Both the position numbers and the translations under genes were made by a program. Positions 1-6,261 of a stretch of 9,545 bases of DNA are shown piece after piece. The DNA is from an uncultured bacterium. Its GTDB lineage: Bacteria; Pseudomonadota; Alphaproteobacteria; SP197. A model generated the notes under the pieces. The model made no database searches. It worked only from the letters and a program-made list of their open reading frames with translations, and was not told the DNA's origin. The stretch lies in assembly GCA_938014945.1 (NCBI GenBank), contig CALLQH010000105.1:1-9545 (forward strand). Reading direction: 5' to 3'. Position 1 is the stretch's first letter; each line of letters begins with the position of its first letter.

Positions 1-444
1 CAGGGTGGTGGTGACGAAGGCGCCGTAACTGGTCTTGTCATAGACGTGCTCGCCCGCTTCCGGCGGCAGCGCATCGAGGAAATCCCAGCCCGGCTCGCCG
101 CGTACCAGGGCACGGCCCAGCGGGCCCGCCACGCCGATGGCCTCGTTGGCCGGGCCGCCCTTCTTCCAGGGCTGTAGATCCGAAAGGTCGCCCGCATAAC
201 CCTCGCGGGTGTGGCCGATCCACAGACCGGCGGCGCGTGCCGCGGCCAGCACGCGTGCGATGGGCGCGATCGGCCGCTCGAGCCGCGCCAGATCGCAGCC
301 CAGGTTGTGCATGTAGCCCTGGGGTGCGCAGAAGTCCTTCTGCATGTCGATGACCAGCAGGGCCGTCGCCGCCGGATCGAAGGGACCGGACATGGGAAAG
401 GCCACCGGCTCGCCGGGAATGCGGCGCGCCGCGGGTCCGCTCAT
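1..444 (-). CDS. Isochorismatase-family cysteine hydrolase, biuret-hydrolase-like (3' end outside window)
   Basis: This is the first 148 codons of a gene that runs off the left edge. The family hydrolyses C-N bonds in small amides (isochorismatase, nicotinamidase, ureidoacrylate and biuret hydrolases) with an Asp-Lys-Cys triad. The nucleophile Asp is visible as D33 in VIDMQKDFC, and the Lys as K137 in DKTSYGAF. The catalytic Cys should lie beyond the window. The stretches HTREGYAGDLSDL and RGEPGWDFLDALP resemble what I remember of biuret amidohydrolases, so a ureide or biuret-type amide is a better guess than isochorismate. This is inference, not proof. The ATG at 444-442 overlaps the cfa stop in an ATGA arrangement, so the gene is probably co-transcribed and translationally coupled with cfa. 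No biochemical link between the two is obvious. Confidence 0.85.
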   Translation of the reverse strand, partial: MSGPAARRIPGEPVAFPMSGPFDPAATALLVIDMQKDFCAPQGYMHNLGCDLARLERPIAPIARVLAAARAAGLWIGHTREGYAGDLSDLQPWKKGGPANEAIGVAGPLGRALVRGEPGWDFLDALPPEAGEHVYDKTSYGAFVTTTL

Positions 445-1655
445 GCGTTGGCCCGTTCCCACTCGAGCATGTAGTCGCGCGTCTCGGGCGTGGCGTAACG
501 GTCCTTGGAGAGCTGGATCTGGAAGACCATCTGGTCGTCGTGGCGGAAGGCCGCCTCGCAGCCCAGCAGGTAGAACTCCCACATGCGGCAGAAGCGCTCG
601 TCGTAGAGCTCGCGCACCTTGTCGCGGTTGACCTGGAAGCGGCGGTGCCAGTGCTTCAGGGTCTCGGCGTAGTGGGTCTTCAGGATCTCCATGTCGGTCG
701 GGATCAGCAGGCTCTTCTCGATGTTGGAGAAGACCTCCGAAAGCGCCGGCGTGTAGCCGCCCGGGAAGATGTACTTGCGCAGCCAGGCGTTGGTGTTGCC
801 GGGTTCGCTGAAGCGGCCGATGGAATGCAGCAGCATGACGCTGGTGTCGGTCATCAGCTCGCGCACCTTGCGGAAATATTCAAGGTAATGGCGCGCGCCG
901 ACATGCTCGAACATGCCTACCGAAACGATGCGGTCGAAGGGACCCTCGATCTCGCGATAGTCCTTCAGCAGGAAACGCACGCGGTCCGAAAGGCCGGCCT
1001 CGCGGGCACGGCGGTTGGAGACCTCATGCTGCTCTTTCGACAGGGTGACGCCCGTGACGTCGACATCGGCGACCTTGGCGAGGTAGAGGCCCAGCCCGCC
1101 CCAGCCCGAGCCGATGTCGAGCACCTTCTGCCCGGGCTGCAGCAGCAGCTTGGACGCGATATGGCGCTTCTTGGCCTCCTGGGCCTGCTCCAGCGAATCG
1201 TTGGGCGTCGCAAAATAGGCGCAGGAGTACTGGCGGTCCGGATCGAGAAACAGGTCGAACAGGTCGTCGGACAGGTCGTAGTGGTGGGCGACGTTTTTCT
1301 GCGCCCGACCGAGCGGATTGTGCTGCTGGATCGGCCGCGCGACGTTGCGGCGGAAGGAAGCGGCGAAACGTCCCAGCGCGTCATCGCGCTCCAGGTTGGG
1401 CATGTTGACGCCGACCACCTCGAAGAAGTCGGTGATGTCGCCGTCCTCGATGGTCAGGCCGCCGTCCATGTAGGCCTCGCCCACGGCAAGTCTGGGATTG
1501 AGCGCCACTTTGCGCATCAGCCCCTTGTCGTGAATCCGCATCGTCACGGAGGGCGATGCCCCAGGTGTGCCGAAATCATGGCGTTTGCCATCGGCATCGA
1601 TCAGCCCGAGATGGCCGACGCTGACGAAACTCTTGAGGAACCTTGCGAGGAGCAA
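441..1655 (-). CDS. cfa: Cyclopropane-fatty-acyl-phospholipid synthase
   Basis: The enzyme transfers a methylene group from S-adenosylmethionine to the double bond of unsaturated acyl chains in membrane phospholipids, a late-growth and acid/stress modification. The chosen start gives 404 aa, the usual size for this family. The SAM-binding motif VLDIGSGWGG is at 178-187. Family active-site motifs are present: CAYF (C145), SVGMFEHVG (E250), LHSIG (H277) and THYAETLKHW (Y329), matching bicarbonate and substrate residues known in E. coli Cfa. The frame stays open upstream to an ATG at 1835, but I chose the TTG at 1655-1653. It gives the family-like N terminus MLLARFLKSF, and GGGAGG lies five bases upstream (1666-1661). 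The longer start would lie inside the rplI terminator. The gene overlaps the following hydrolase by four bases. Confidence 0.95.
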   Translation of the reverse strand: MLLARFLKSFVSVGHLGLIDADGKRHDFGTPGASPSVTMRIHDKGLMRKVALNPRLAVGEAYMDGGLTIEDGDITDFFEVVGVNMPNLERDDALGRFAASFRRNVARPIQQHNPLGRAQKNVAHHYDLSDDLFDLFLDPDRQYSCAYFATPNDSLEQAQEAKKRHIASKLLLQPGQKVLDIGSGWGGLGLYLAKVADVDVTGVTLSKEQHEVSNRRAREAGLSDRVRFLLKDYREIEGPFDRIVSVGMFEHVGARHYLEYFRKVRELMTDTSVMLLHSIGRFSEPGNTNAWLRKYIFPGGYTPALSEVFSNIEKSLLIPTDMEILKTHYAETLKHWHRRFQVNRDKVRELYDERFCRMWEFYLLGCEAAFRHDDQMVFQIQLSKDRYATPETRDYMLEWERANA

Positions 1656-1693
1656 CCCTGCCTCCCGCCCTTCTGTTGGCCTTTGTGGGCCAA

Positions 1694-1722
1694 ACTCTAG
1701 AGCGGAAAAATTTGTCTGGGAA
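1694..1722 (-). promoter_or_regulatory. Possible sigma-70-type promoter for cfa
   Basis: On the minus strand TTCCCA (1722-1717) and TAGAGT (1699-1694) are separated by 17 bases. Each matches its consensus at 4 of 6 positions. The -10 box lies about 40 bases before the TTG start of cfa. The match is modest, so this is a candidate only. A stress sigma factor, as used by E. coli cfa, could read a different element here. Confidence 0.3.
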
Positions 1723-1730
1723 GGCGTCAG

Positions 1731-1744
1731 GTCACATTTGTGAC
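1731..1744. promoter_or_regulatory. Inverted repeat upstream of cfa (possible operator)
   Basis: GTCACA-TT-TGTGAC is a perfect 6-bp inverted repeat with a 2-bp centre. A second, wider pair GCGTCA (1724-1729) / TGACGC (1741-1746) partly overlaps it. It sits just upstream of the candidate cfa promoter, centred about 50 bases before the likely transcription start, where an activator could bind. No regulator can be named: the half-sites resemble CRP/FNR-type half-sites in composition but not in orientation or spacing. Confidence 0.25.
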
Positions 1745-1814
1745 GCTTTTCTGCGCCTTGGATCAGGGGCTTGGCGAGACTTTCCCGGTCTGTTCCAAAG
1801 AGGGCCGCGACCGG

Positions 1815-1855
1815 CAAAAACGACAGGGGCGGCACCGTCGCCGGAGCCGCCCCTG
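1815..1855 (-). terminator. Intrinsic terminator of the rpsF-rplI operon
   Basis: CAGGGGCGGC (1824-1833) and GCCGCCCCTG (1846-1855) form a perfect 10-bp GC-rich stem. The 12-base loop can itself pair CCG with CGG. Read on the minus strand, the hairpin begins 23 bases after the rplI stop and is followed by TCGTTTTTG, whose T-run is at 1819-1815. Stem plus T-run is the classic Rho-independent form. It separates the ribosomal operon from cfa downstream. Confidence 0.85.
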
Positions 1856-1877
1856 GAAGTCAGCCAAACGGCTGCTG

Positions 1878-2486
1878 TCAGTCTTCGTCGTCGTCGTTGC
1901 GGGCGTTGTATTCGGCTTCGGCCTCAAGCTCCTCGGCGACCTCGGGCTCGACCAGATCCTCGACCTCGGGAGCGACTTCCTCCTCGACCGTGTCGGCGCG
2001 GCGCACGGCGCGGCCAAGCTGCTCCTGCACCTCGGCCTCGTCGACGGTGCGCGCGACGTTGGCGATCACGGTGACGACCACCTCGGGGTGCAGCGCGGCC
2101 TTCACCTCGTGCAGGCCCAGGGTCTTGATGGGGGTGTCGAGCACGACGTTCGAGCGGTCGACTTCGAAGCCCTTGGCGATCAGGCCGTCGGCGATGTCGC
2201 GCGCCTTGACCGAACCGTAGAGCTGCAGGTTGTCGCTGGCCTGACGGATCAGCACCACATGGGTGCCGGCCAGACCCTCGGCGACCTTCTCGGCCTCGGC
2301 GCGGGCCTCGGCGTTCTTGGCTTCGCGCTCGGCACGTTCAGCCTCGAAGCGGGCGACGTTGTGCTTGCTCGCGCGCAGCGCCTTGCCCTGCGGGATGAGG
2401 TAGTTGCGGGCATAGCCGGGCTTCACGGAAACCACGGCGCCCATGGCGCCAAGCGTATCGATACGCTCCAGAAGAACCACGTCCAT
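1878..2486 (-). CDS. rplI: 50S ribosomal protein bL9
   Basis: bL9 binds 23S rRNA near the L1 stalk and helps hold the reading frame. The N-terminal RNA-binding domain carries the family signature, VKPGYARNYLIPQGKA at 21-36. It is followed by the long connecting helix, rich in Ala, Glu and Arg (about 41-74), and the C-terminal domain (about 75-146). At 202 aa it is about 50 residues longer than E. coli L9. The extra tail (about 147-202) is strongly acidic and ends DDDED; such tails occur in alphaproteobacterial L9. GGAGGA (2496-2491) lies four bases before the ATG and inside the end of the upstream gene. The TAA of that gene (2489-2487) abuts this ATG, so translation is probably coupled. It is the last gene of the operon, followed by the terminator at 1855-1815. 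Confidence 0.97.
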   Translation of the reverse strand: MDVVLLERIDTLGAMGAVVSVKPGYARNYLIPQGKALRASKHNVARFEAERAEREAKNAEARAEAEKVAEGLAGTHVVLIRQASDNLQLYGSVKARDIADGLIAKGFEVDRSNVVLDTPIKTLGLHEVKAALHPEVVVTVIANVARTVDEAEVQEQLGRAVRRADTVEEEVAPEVEDLVEPEVAEELEAEAEYNARNDDDED

Positions 2487-3461
2487 TTAATCCTCCATGC
2501 CGGCGTCGTCCTCGACACCGAACCGTTCTCGAAAGTTGCCCCAGCGATCGAAGAAGCCGATCAGCGCGAAGAGCGCCGCGCCGAAGGGCTGAAACGCCAG
2601 AACAACGAAATAGACGCCCGCCAGTACAAGAGGCTGGGCGCGCATGCCACGGGTCAAGGCGTGCATGACGGCGAGGCCCTGTAGCAGAAAACCGACCCCC
2701 AAGACCAGCACGAATGCCATCCCGAGGAATTGAAAGAAGCCGCCGCTGCCGCCATCCGCGGCCGCACCGCTTGCATCAAGCGCCACCACCGCGATCAACA
2801 GAGGCACCAGCAACACCCGCGTCCAGTCGCCCACGCGCATCGCCCAGAACGACGGCGAGGGCCGCAACGCCTTGTTGGCCGCCGACAGCAGGCCCTGTGC
2901 CAGGGCGCCGGTGCCCGCCTGGGCGACCATTGTCACCGCGATCAGCGCCCCCAGCACCAGCGAATCCCACTGGTCGATCAGGGCGCCCGAGCCTTCGCCC
3001 GTGTCTTCGGTGACATAGGCCCCGAAGAGCACGGTCAGATTGTCGCGCACCGTTCCGACAAGGCCGGCATCGGTGGCGGCCAGGGCGAGTCCCGCGGCCA
3101 GCGCCTGGATCAGGCCGATCAGGACAAGGGCGCCCAGAAGGGCATTGGCCGGAAACCAGCGCTCGCTTTCGGCGTCCTTGTGCCTTGCCACGGCCAGATG
3201 GGCCAGGACCGCGGTCGGGATGGCCAGCACCAGCGCATACATGGTGCCGATCAGCGGATCGCTGAGCAGCAGCACCGCGATGGCGCCCACAGCACCCGAA
3301 AGTCCTGCTGCGGTTGCGCCCCAGCCCAGGCCTGCCAGCCACAGCGGCAAGGGAGCCAGCAGCAGCAGGAAGACACCGGTGATCGTCAGCGTCAGGCCAT
3401 AGACATAGAGGCCCGCCGAAGCGGCCCCGGCCAGCAGCGCAATCAGGGGCACCAGGTGCAT
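2487..3461 (-). CDS. DUF2232 family integral membrane protein
   Basis: A 324-aa, very hydrophobic protein with roughly eight or nine predicted membrane segments (about 4-24, 27-45, 50-66, 70-92, 104-129, 165-190, 215-229, 243-265 and 278-303). Near the end it has FFDRWGNFRERFG (303-315), typical of the DUF2232 proteins found between rpsR and rplI in alphaproteobacteria, and an acidic C terminus. No catalytic motif is visible and the function is unknown. A transport or cell-envelope role would be a guess. The ATG at 3461 is the earliest possible start because an in-frame TGA lies two codons upstream. There is no clear Shine-Dalgarno, and a GTG at codon 4 is an alternative. Its stop abuts the rplI start, and a stable hairpin lies between it and rpsR. 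Confidence 0.85.
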   Translation of the reverse strand: MHLVPLIALLAGAASAGLYVYGLTLTITGVFLLLLAPLPLWLAGLGWGATAAGLSGAVGAIAVLLLSDPLIGTMYALVLAIPTAVLAHLAVARHKDAESERWFPANALLGALVLIGLIQALAAGLALAATDAGLVGTVRDNLTVLFGAYVTEDTGEGSGALIDQWDSLVLGALIAVTMVAQAGTGALAQGLLSAANKALRPSPSFWAMRVGDWTRVLLVPLLIAVVALDASGAAADGGSGGFFQFLGMAFVLVLGVGFLLQGLAVMHALTRGMRAQPLVLAGVYFVVLAFQPFGAALFALIGFFDRWGNFRERFGVEDDAGMED

Positions 3462-3470
3462 GGGTCAGGT

Positions 3471-3493
3471 GGGGCCGGGTTTCCCCGGCGCCC
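3471..3493 (-). other. GAAA-capped hairpin between rpsR and the DUF2232 gene
   Basis: On the minus-strand transcript GCCGGG-GAAA-CCCGGC forms a 6-bp GC stem closed by a GNRA tetraloop. With one bulged C it extends by three more pairs, GGG/CCC. No T-run follows, so it is not a typical terminator. It occupies most of the 37-base gap and lies where the ribosome site of the DUF2232 gene would be. It may lower translation of the membrane protein or stabilise the upstream ribosomal mRNA; that is inference. Confidence 0.5.
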
Positions 3494-3498
3494 GAACC

Positions 3499-3759
3499 TT
3501 ACTGTGCGATGTAGGGCAGCAGAGCCAGGAAACGGGCCCGCTTGATCGCACGCGCCAGCTCGCGCTGCTTCTTGGCCGAAACGGCCGTGATGCGCGAGGG
3601 CACGATCTTGCCGCGCTCGGAGACGTAACGCTGCAGCAGCTTCACGTCCTTGTAGTCGATGACCGGCGCATTGGAGCCCGAGAACGGGCAGGTCTTGCGG
3701 CGACGCCAGAAGGGGCGGCGCGGGGTCAGCGGCGGACCGGCCTGACGATTCGGGCTCAT
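3499..3759 (-). CDS. rpsR: 30S ribosomal protein bS18
   Basis: bS18 forms a heterodimer with bS6 on the platform of the small subunit. The 86-aa protein shows the S18 core: RRRKTCPFSG (19-28), IDYKDVKLLQRYVSERGKI (34-52), PSRITAVSAKKQRELARAIK (54-73) and RARFLALLPY (74-83). The N terminus is a little longer than in E. coli. The ATG at 3759 overlaps the rpsF TGA (ATGA), with purine-rich GGGAG and GAGG just upstream inside the end of rpsF. This suits tightly matched synthesis of the two binding partners. Confidence 0.97.
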   Translation of the reverse strand: MSPNRQAGPPLTPRRPFWRRRKTCPFSGSNAPVIDYKDVKLLQRYVSERGKIVPSRITAVSAKKQRELARAIKRARFLALLPYIAQ

Positions 3760-4154
3760 GCCTCGTCTCCCTTGGGCTTGCTGTCGCCGTCGTCCTCGCC
3801 GTCGCGCTTGATCGAGCGGTCATCCCGCTGCGACTTGTTGCGCATCATCGGCGAAGCCTCGGCATCGAGCTCCTCGACACGGATCGAGAGGTAGCGCAGC
3901 ACATCCTCGTTGAAGTGCAGCGAACGCTCGACCTCGGCCAGGGCCTCGGCGCTGGCCTCCACGTTCATGAAAACGTAGTGGCCCTTCCGGTTCTTCTTGA
4001 TCTTGTAGGCCAGCGAACGCAGGCCCCAGATTTCCGTCTTGGGCACCGCGCCGCCGCGCTCCTTGATGAAGCCTTCGACCTCTTCGGCCAGGGTCTCCAC
4101 CTGCTGGGGCGATGCGTCAGGACGCACAATGAACGTGCTCTCGTAGAAAGGCAT
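3756..4154 (-). CDS. rpsF: 30S ribosomal protein bS6
   Basis: bS6 is the first gene of its operon and partner of bS18. The 132-aa protein starts MPFYESTFIVRPD and contains the typical WGLRSLAYKIKKNRKGHYV stretch (43-61) and HFNEDVLRYLSIRV (80-93). A charged tail of about 35 residues follows, as is usual in alphaproteobacteria. An in-frame ATG 63 bases further upstream would add a non-homologous N terminus. The ATG at 4154 is preferred because GGGAAGG lies four bases upstream and the family begins at this point. The stop overlaps the rpsR start. Confidence 0.97.
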   Translation of the reverse strand: MPFYESTFIVRPDASPQQVETLAEEVEGFIKERGGAVPKTEIWGLRSLAYKIKKNRKGHYVFMNVEASAEALAEVERSLHFNEDVLRYLSIRVEELDAEASPMMRNKSQRDDRSIKRDGEDDGDSKPKGDEA

Positions 4155-4214
4155 AACACCTTCCCTTATCTTTAAGTGTCTGTTTCGGGCGCCGGTAACA
4201 AACGGGCAGCCAAG

Positions 4215-4234
4215 CAAACGCGGCCGAACGCGGC
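4215..4234 (-). repeat. Tandem 10-bp repeat in the rpsF leader
   Basis: On the minus strand GCCGCGTTCG is followed at once by GCCGCGTTTG, two copies differing at one base. They lie between the probable rpsF transcription start (about 4246) and the start codon, so they would be in the untranslated leader. In many bacteria this leader binds the S6:S18 dimer for feedback control. I cannot fold a convincing S6:S18 motif here by eye, so the role is open. Confidence 0.4.
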
Positions 4235-4252
4235 GCCCCGGCGAAGGCGCGC

Positions 4253-4280
4253 ACTATAGTCAAAAAGCCTCCGGGCGCAA
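4253..4280 (-). promoter_or_regulatory. Probable promoter of the rpsF-rpsR-DUF2232-rplI operon
   Basis: On the minus strand TTGCGC (4280-4275) and TATAGT (4258-4253) are 16 bases apart. Read as CTTGCG-N17-CTATAG it fits the alphaproteobacterial housekeeping form CTTGAC-N17-CTATAT well. Transcription would begin near 4246, giving a leader of about 90 bases. This is the best promoter match in the window. Confidence 0.6.
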
Positions 4281-4286
4281 GCACCC

Positions 4287-4315
4287 TTGACAGGGCTTCG
4301 TTTGCGCCGTTTGAC
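4287..4315 (+). promoter_or_regulatory. Possible promoter of fabD
   Basis: A perfect -35 hexamer TTGACA (4287-4292), preceded by CC, lies in the divergent region. At 17 bases the -10 would be TTTGAC (4310-4315), only 3 of 6 matches, so the assignment rests mainly on the -35 box. A 6-bp hairpin (GCGGCC 4325-4330 / GGCCGC 4339-4344) would lie in the leader. Confidence 0.4.
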
Positions 4316-4382
4316 TGCCCCTCCGCGGCCTGGGGCAGGGCCGCTCCAACCATCATGCACGACATCAGCGGGGATCTCCAAC

Positions 4383-5324
4383 ATGGCGAAAGCCTTTGTC
4401 TTTCCGGGTCAGGGCAGCCAGAAGGTCGGCATGGGCGCCGAGCTTGCCGCGGCGTTTCCGGCCGCCCGCGAGGTCTTCGAGGAGGTCGACGAGGCCCTGG
4501 GCCAGAAGCTTTCCCGCCTCATGTTCGACGGCCCCGAGGACGAGCTGACGCTGACCCAGAATGCCCAGCCCGCGCTGATGGCATCCTCCATCGCCGTGCT
4601 GCGTGTCGTCGAGAGCGAGGGCGGCAAGCCGATCGAGGCGATGGCCGCCATGGTCGCGGGCCATTCCCTGGGCGAGTACTCCGCGCTGGTCGCTGCCGGA
4701 GCGTTGCCGCTGGCGGTCACCGCCCGCCTGCTGCGCCTGCGCGGTGAGGCCATGCAGGCCGCCGTGCCGGTGGGCGAGGGCGCCATGGCCGCCCTGCTGG
4801 GCCTGGAGATCGATGACGCCCGCGCCGTGGCGCAGGAGGCCAGCGCCACCGGCGTCTGTGCCGTCGCCAACGACAATTCCAGCGGCCAGGCCGTGGTCAG
4901 CGGCTCCAAGGCCGCCGTGGAAAAGGCCATCGCGCTGGCCGCCGAGCGCGGCGCGCGCAAGTCGGTGCTGCTGCCGGTCAGCGCACCCTTTCATTGTCCG
5001 CTGATGCAGCCTGCCGCCGATGCCATGGCGCAGGCGCTGGACGGCACGAACATTGCGCCGCCGGTGGTGCCGGTCGTCGCCAATGTCACCGCCGCGCCCG
5101 AGTCGGCGCCCGCCACCCTGCGCCGCCTTCTGGTCGAGCAGGTCACGGGGACGGTGCGCTGGCGCGAATCGGTGCTGGCAATGAAGGCGCACGACATCGA
5201 CACGCTGGCCGAGATGGGCACGGGCAAGGTGCTTTCGGGCCTGGTGCGCCGCATCGACCGCGAGATGCAGGGCGTCTCCGTCGAGTCCCCGGCCGATGTC
5301 GAGGCCTTCCTGAAGACGCTTTGA
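4383..5324 (+). CDS. fabD: Malonyl-CoA:ACP transacylase
   Basis: FabD moves the malonyl group from CoA to acyl carrier protein, supplying the extender unit for fatty acid synthesis in the cytoplasm. The 313-aa length is normal. The N-terminal FPGQGSQ (7-13) forms the oxyanion region. The nucleophile is Ser95 in GHSLGEYSAL (93-102), Arg120 binds the malonyl carboxylate, and His204 in SAPFHCPLM completes the dyad. The frame is open further upstream, but the ATG at 4383 gives the family N terminus MAKAFVFPGQGSQ and has GGGGAT about eight bases before it. It is the first gene of the fab cluster and divergent from rpsF. Confidence 0.97.
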   Translation: MAKAFVFPGQGSQKVGMGAELAAAFPAAREVFEEVDEALGQKLSRLMFDGPEDELTLTQNAQPALMASSIAVLRVVESEGGKPIEAMAAMVAGHSLGEYSALVAAGALPLAVTARLLRLRGEAMQAAVPVGEGAMAALLGLEIDDARAVAQEASATGVCAVANDNSSGQAVVSGSKAAVEKAIALAAERGARKSVLLPVSAPFHCPLMQPAADAMAQALDGTNIAPPVVPVVANVTAAPESAPATLRRLLVEQVTGTVRWRESVLAMKAHDIDTLAEMGTGKVLSGLVRRIDREMQGVSVESPADVEAFLKTL

Positions 5325-5328
5325 TGCC

Positions 5329-5358
5329 GGTGGCGCTGGCCATCGCCGCGTCGCCACC
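5329..5358 (+). other. Hairpin between fabD and fabG
   Basis: GGTGGCG (5329-5335) and CGCCACC (5352-5358) form a perfect 7-bp stem with a 16-base loop, starting four bases after the fabD stop. No T-run follows. It could be a weak attenuator or an RNA-stability element that protects the fabD transcript end. It is not a standard intrinsic terminator. Confidence 0.4.
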
Positions 5359-5360
5359 TA

Positions 5361-5369
5361 TGTAATAAT
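5361..5369 (+). promoter_or_regulatory. Possible extended -10 promoter for fabG
   Basis: TGTAATAAT fits the extended -10 form TGnTATAAT with one mismatch, within the short AT-rich island 5359-5375 in otherwise GC-rich DNA. No good -35 box is seen, as is allowed for extended -10 promoters. It lies about 55 bases before the fabG start, so fabG and the genes after it may have their own transcript besides the one from fabD. Confidence 0.35.
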
Positions 5370-5422
5370 GCATTCGTTGCGTCGATGACCCCTCACGGGC
5401 GCGGCGCCAGGGGAGAAACTTG

Positions 5423-6160
5423 ATGTTCGATCTTTCAGGCAAGAAGGCGCTGGTCACGGGCGCCTCGGGCGGCATCGGCGGTGCCATCGCATCGGCCCTT
5501 CATGCCCAGGGTGCCGAAGTGGTGCTCACCGGCCGGCGCCGCGATGCGCTCGAAGCGCTGGCCGCCACGCTGGGCGAACGCGCCCATGTCATCGTCTCCG
5601 ATCTCTCCACCGCCGAGGGTGCCGAAGCCCTGGTCAAGGAGGCCGAGGCGGCGATGGGCCAGGTCGACATCCTGGTGAACAACGCCGGCATCACCGCCGA
5701 TACCCTGGCTATGCGCATGAAGGACGAGGACTGGGCCCGCGTCATCGAGCTCAATCTCACTTCCGGCTTCCGCCTGATCCGCGCCCTGCTGCGCGGCATG
5801 CTGAAGCGCCGCGGCGGCCGCATCATCGGCATCACCTCGGTCGTCGGCACCACGGGCAATCCGGGCCAGGCCAACTATGCCGCGGCCAAGGCCGGCATGG
5901 TCGGCATGTCGAAGTCGCTTGCCCAGGAGGTCGCCGAGCGCGGCATCACGGTCAACTGCGTCGCGCCGGGCTTCATCGACACCGCCATGACCGAGGTGCT
6001 GTCCGACGATGTGAAGGCCAAGCTGCTGACCCGCATTCCCGCAGGCCGCCTGGGCAGCAGCGAGGATGTCGCTGCCGCCGTCGCCTGGCTCGCCAGCGAC
6101 GAGGCGGGCTATGTCACGGGCCAGACGCTGCACGTCAACGGCGGCATGGCGATGATCTGA
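5423..6160 (+). CDS. fabG: 3-oxoacyl-[acyl-carrier-protein] reductase
   Basis: FabG uses NADPH to reduce 3-ketoacyl-ACP to 3-hydroxyacyl-ACP in each elongation cycle. It is a 245-aa classical short-chain dehydrogenase. The dinucleotide motif TGASGGIG is at 12-19 and NNAG at 86-89. The catalytic tetrad is N111, S139 (ITSVVG), Y152 and K156 (YAAAK). The C-terminal VTGQTLHVNGGMAM matches FabG. A TTG directly precedes the ATG at 5423. The ATG is preferred because GGGGAG ends seven bases upstream and it gives the standard MFDLSGK start. SDR proteins are many, but the position between fabD and acpP makes the FabG assignment secure. Confidence 0.97.
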   Translation: MFDLSGKKALVTGASGGIGGAIASALHAQGAEVVLTGRRRDALEALAATLGERAHVIVSDLSTAEGAEALVKEAEAAMGQVDILVNNAGITADTLAMRMKDEDWARVIELNLTSGFRLIRALLRGMLKRRGGRIIGITSVVGTTGNPGQANYAAAKAGMVGMSKSLAQEVAERGITVNCVAPGFIDTAMTEVLSDDVKAKLLTRIPAGRLGSSEDVAAAVAWLASDEAGYVTGQTLHVNGGMAMI

Positions 6161-6201
6161 ACGAAGGCCCGATTTCGTGGACAACTGCCGTTTTCGCGCT
6201 A

Positions 6202-6230
6202 TCGCCAGCCTAGGGTTGGTGTGTTATATG
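6202..6230 (+). promoter_or_regulatory. Possible promoter of acpP
   Basis: TCGCCA (6202-6207) and TATATG (6225-6230) are spaced 17 bases apart, each 4 of 6 to consensus, in the 176-base gap between fabG and acpP. The start of transcription would be near 6237, leaving a leader of about 100 bases. A separate promoter would fit the need for much more AcpP than the enzymes. There is no clear terminator after fabG, so readthrough from upstream is also likely. Confidence 0.4.
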
Positions 6231-6261
6231 GACCCCGCCCACTGGGAACGCCGAGCCGAAC

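Noticed and set aside
540..1700. 386-codon open frame on the plus strand opposite cfa
   Set aside because: It mirrors cfa, which has full family motifs. Long antisense frames are expected in GC-rich DNA, and its translation shows no recognisable domain.
1656..1835. N-terminal extension of cfa to an upstream ATG
   Set aside because: The extra 60 residues look unlike the family, the start would lie in the rplI terminator hairpin, and the TTG at 1655 has a good ribosome site and the family N terminus.
1740..2684. 314-codon open frame on the plus strand opposite rplI
   Set aside because: It covers the rplI terminator and rplI antisense. The translation is a compositional shadow.
4155..4217. N-terminal extension of rpsF to an upstream ATG
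   Set aside because: The bS6 family begins at MPFYE, which has its own Shine-Dalgarno. The extension lies in the leader.
4365..5357. 330-codon open frame on the minus strand opposite fabD
   Set aside because: It is a shadow of fabD, rich in Gly, His, Arg and Gln, with no family resemblance.
6161..6178. Hairpin ACGAA/TTCGT after the fabG stop as a terminator
   Set aside because: The stem is only five pairs and weak, and no T-run follows.
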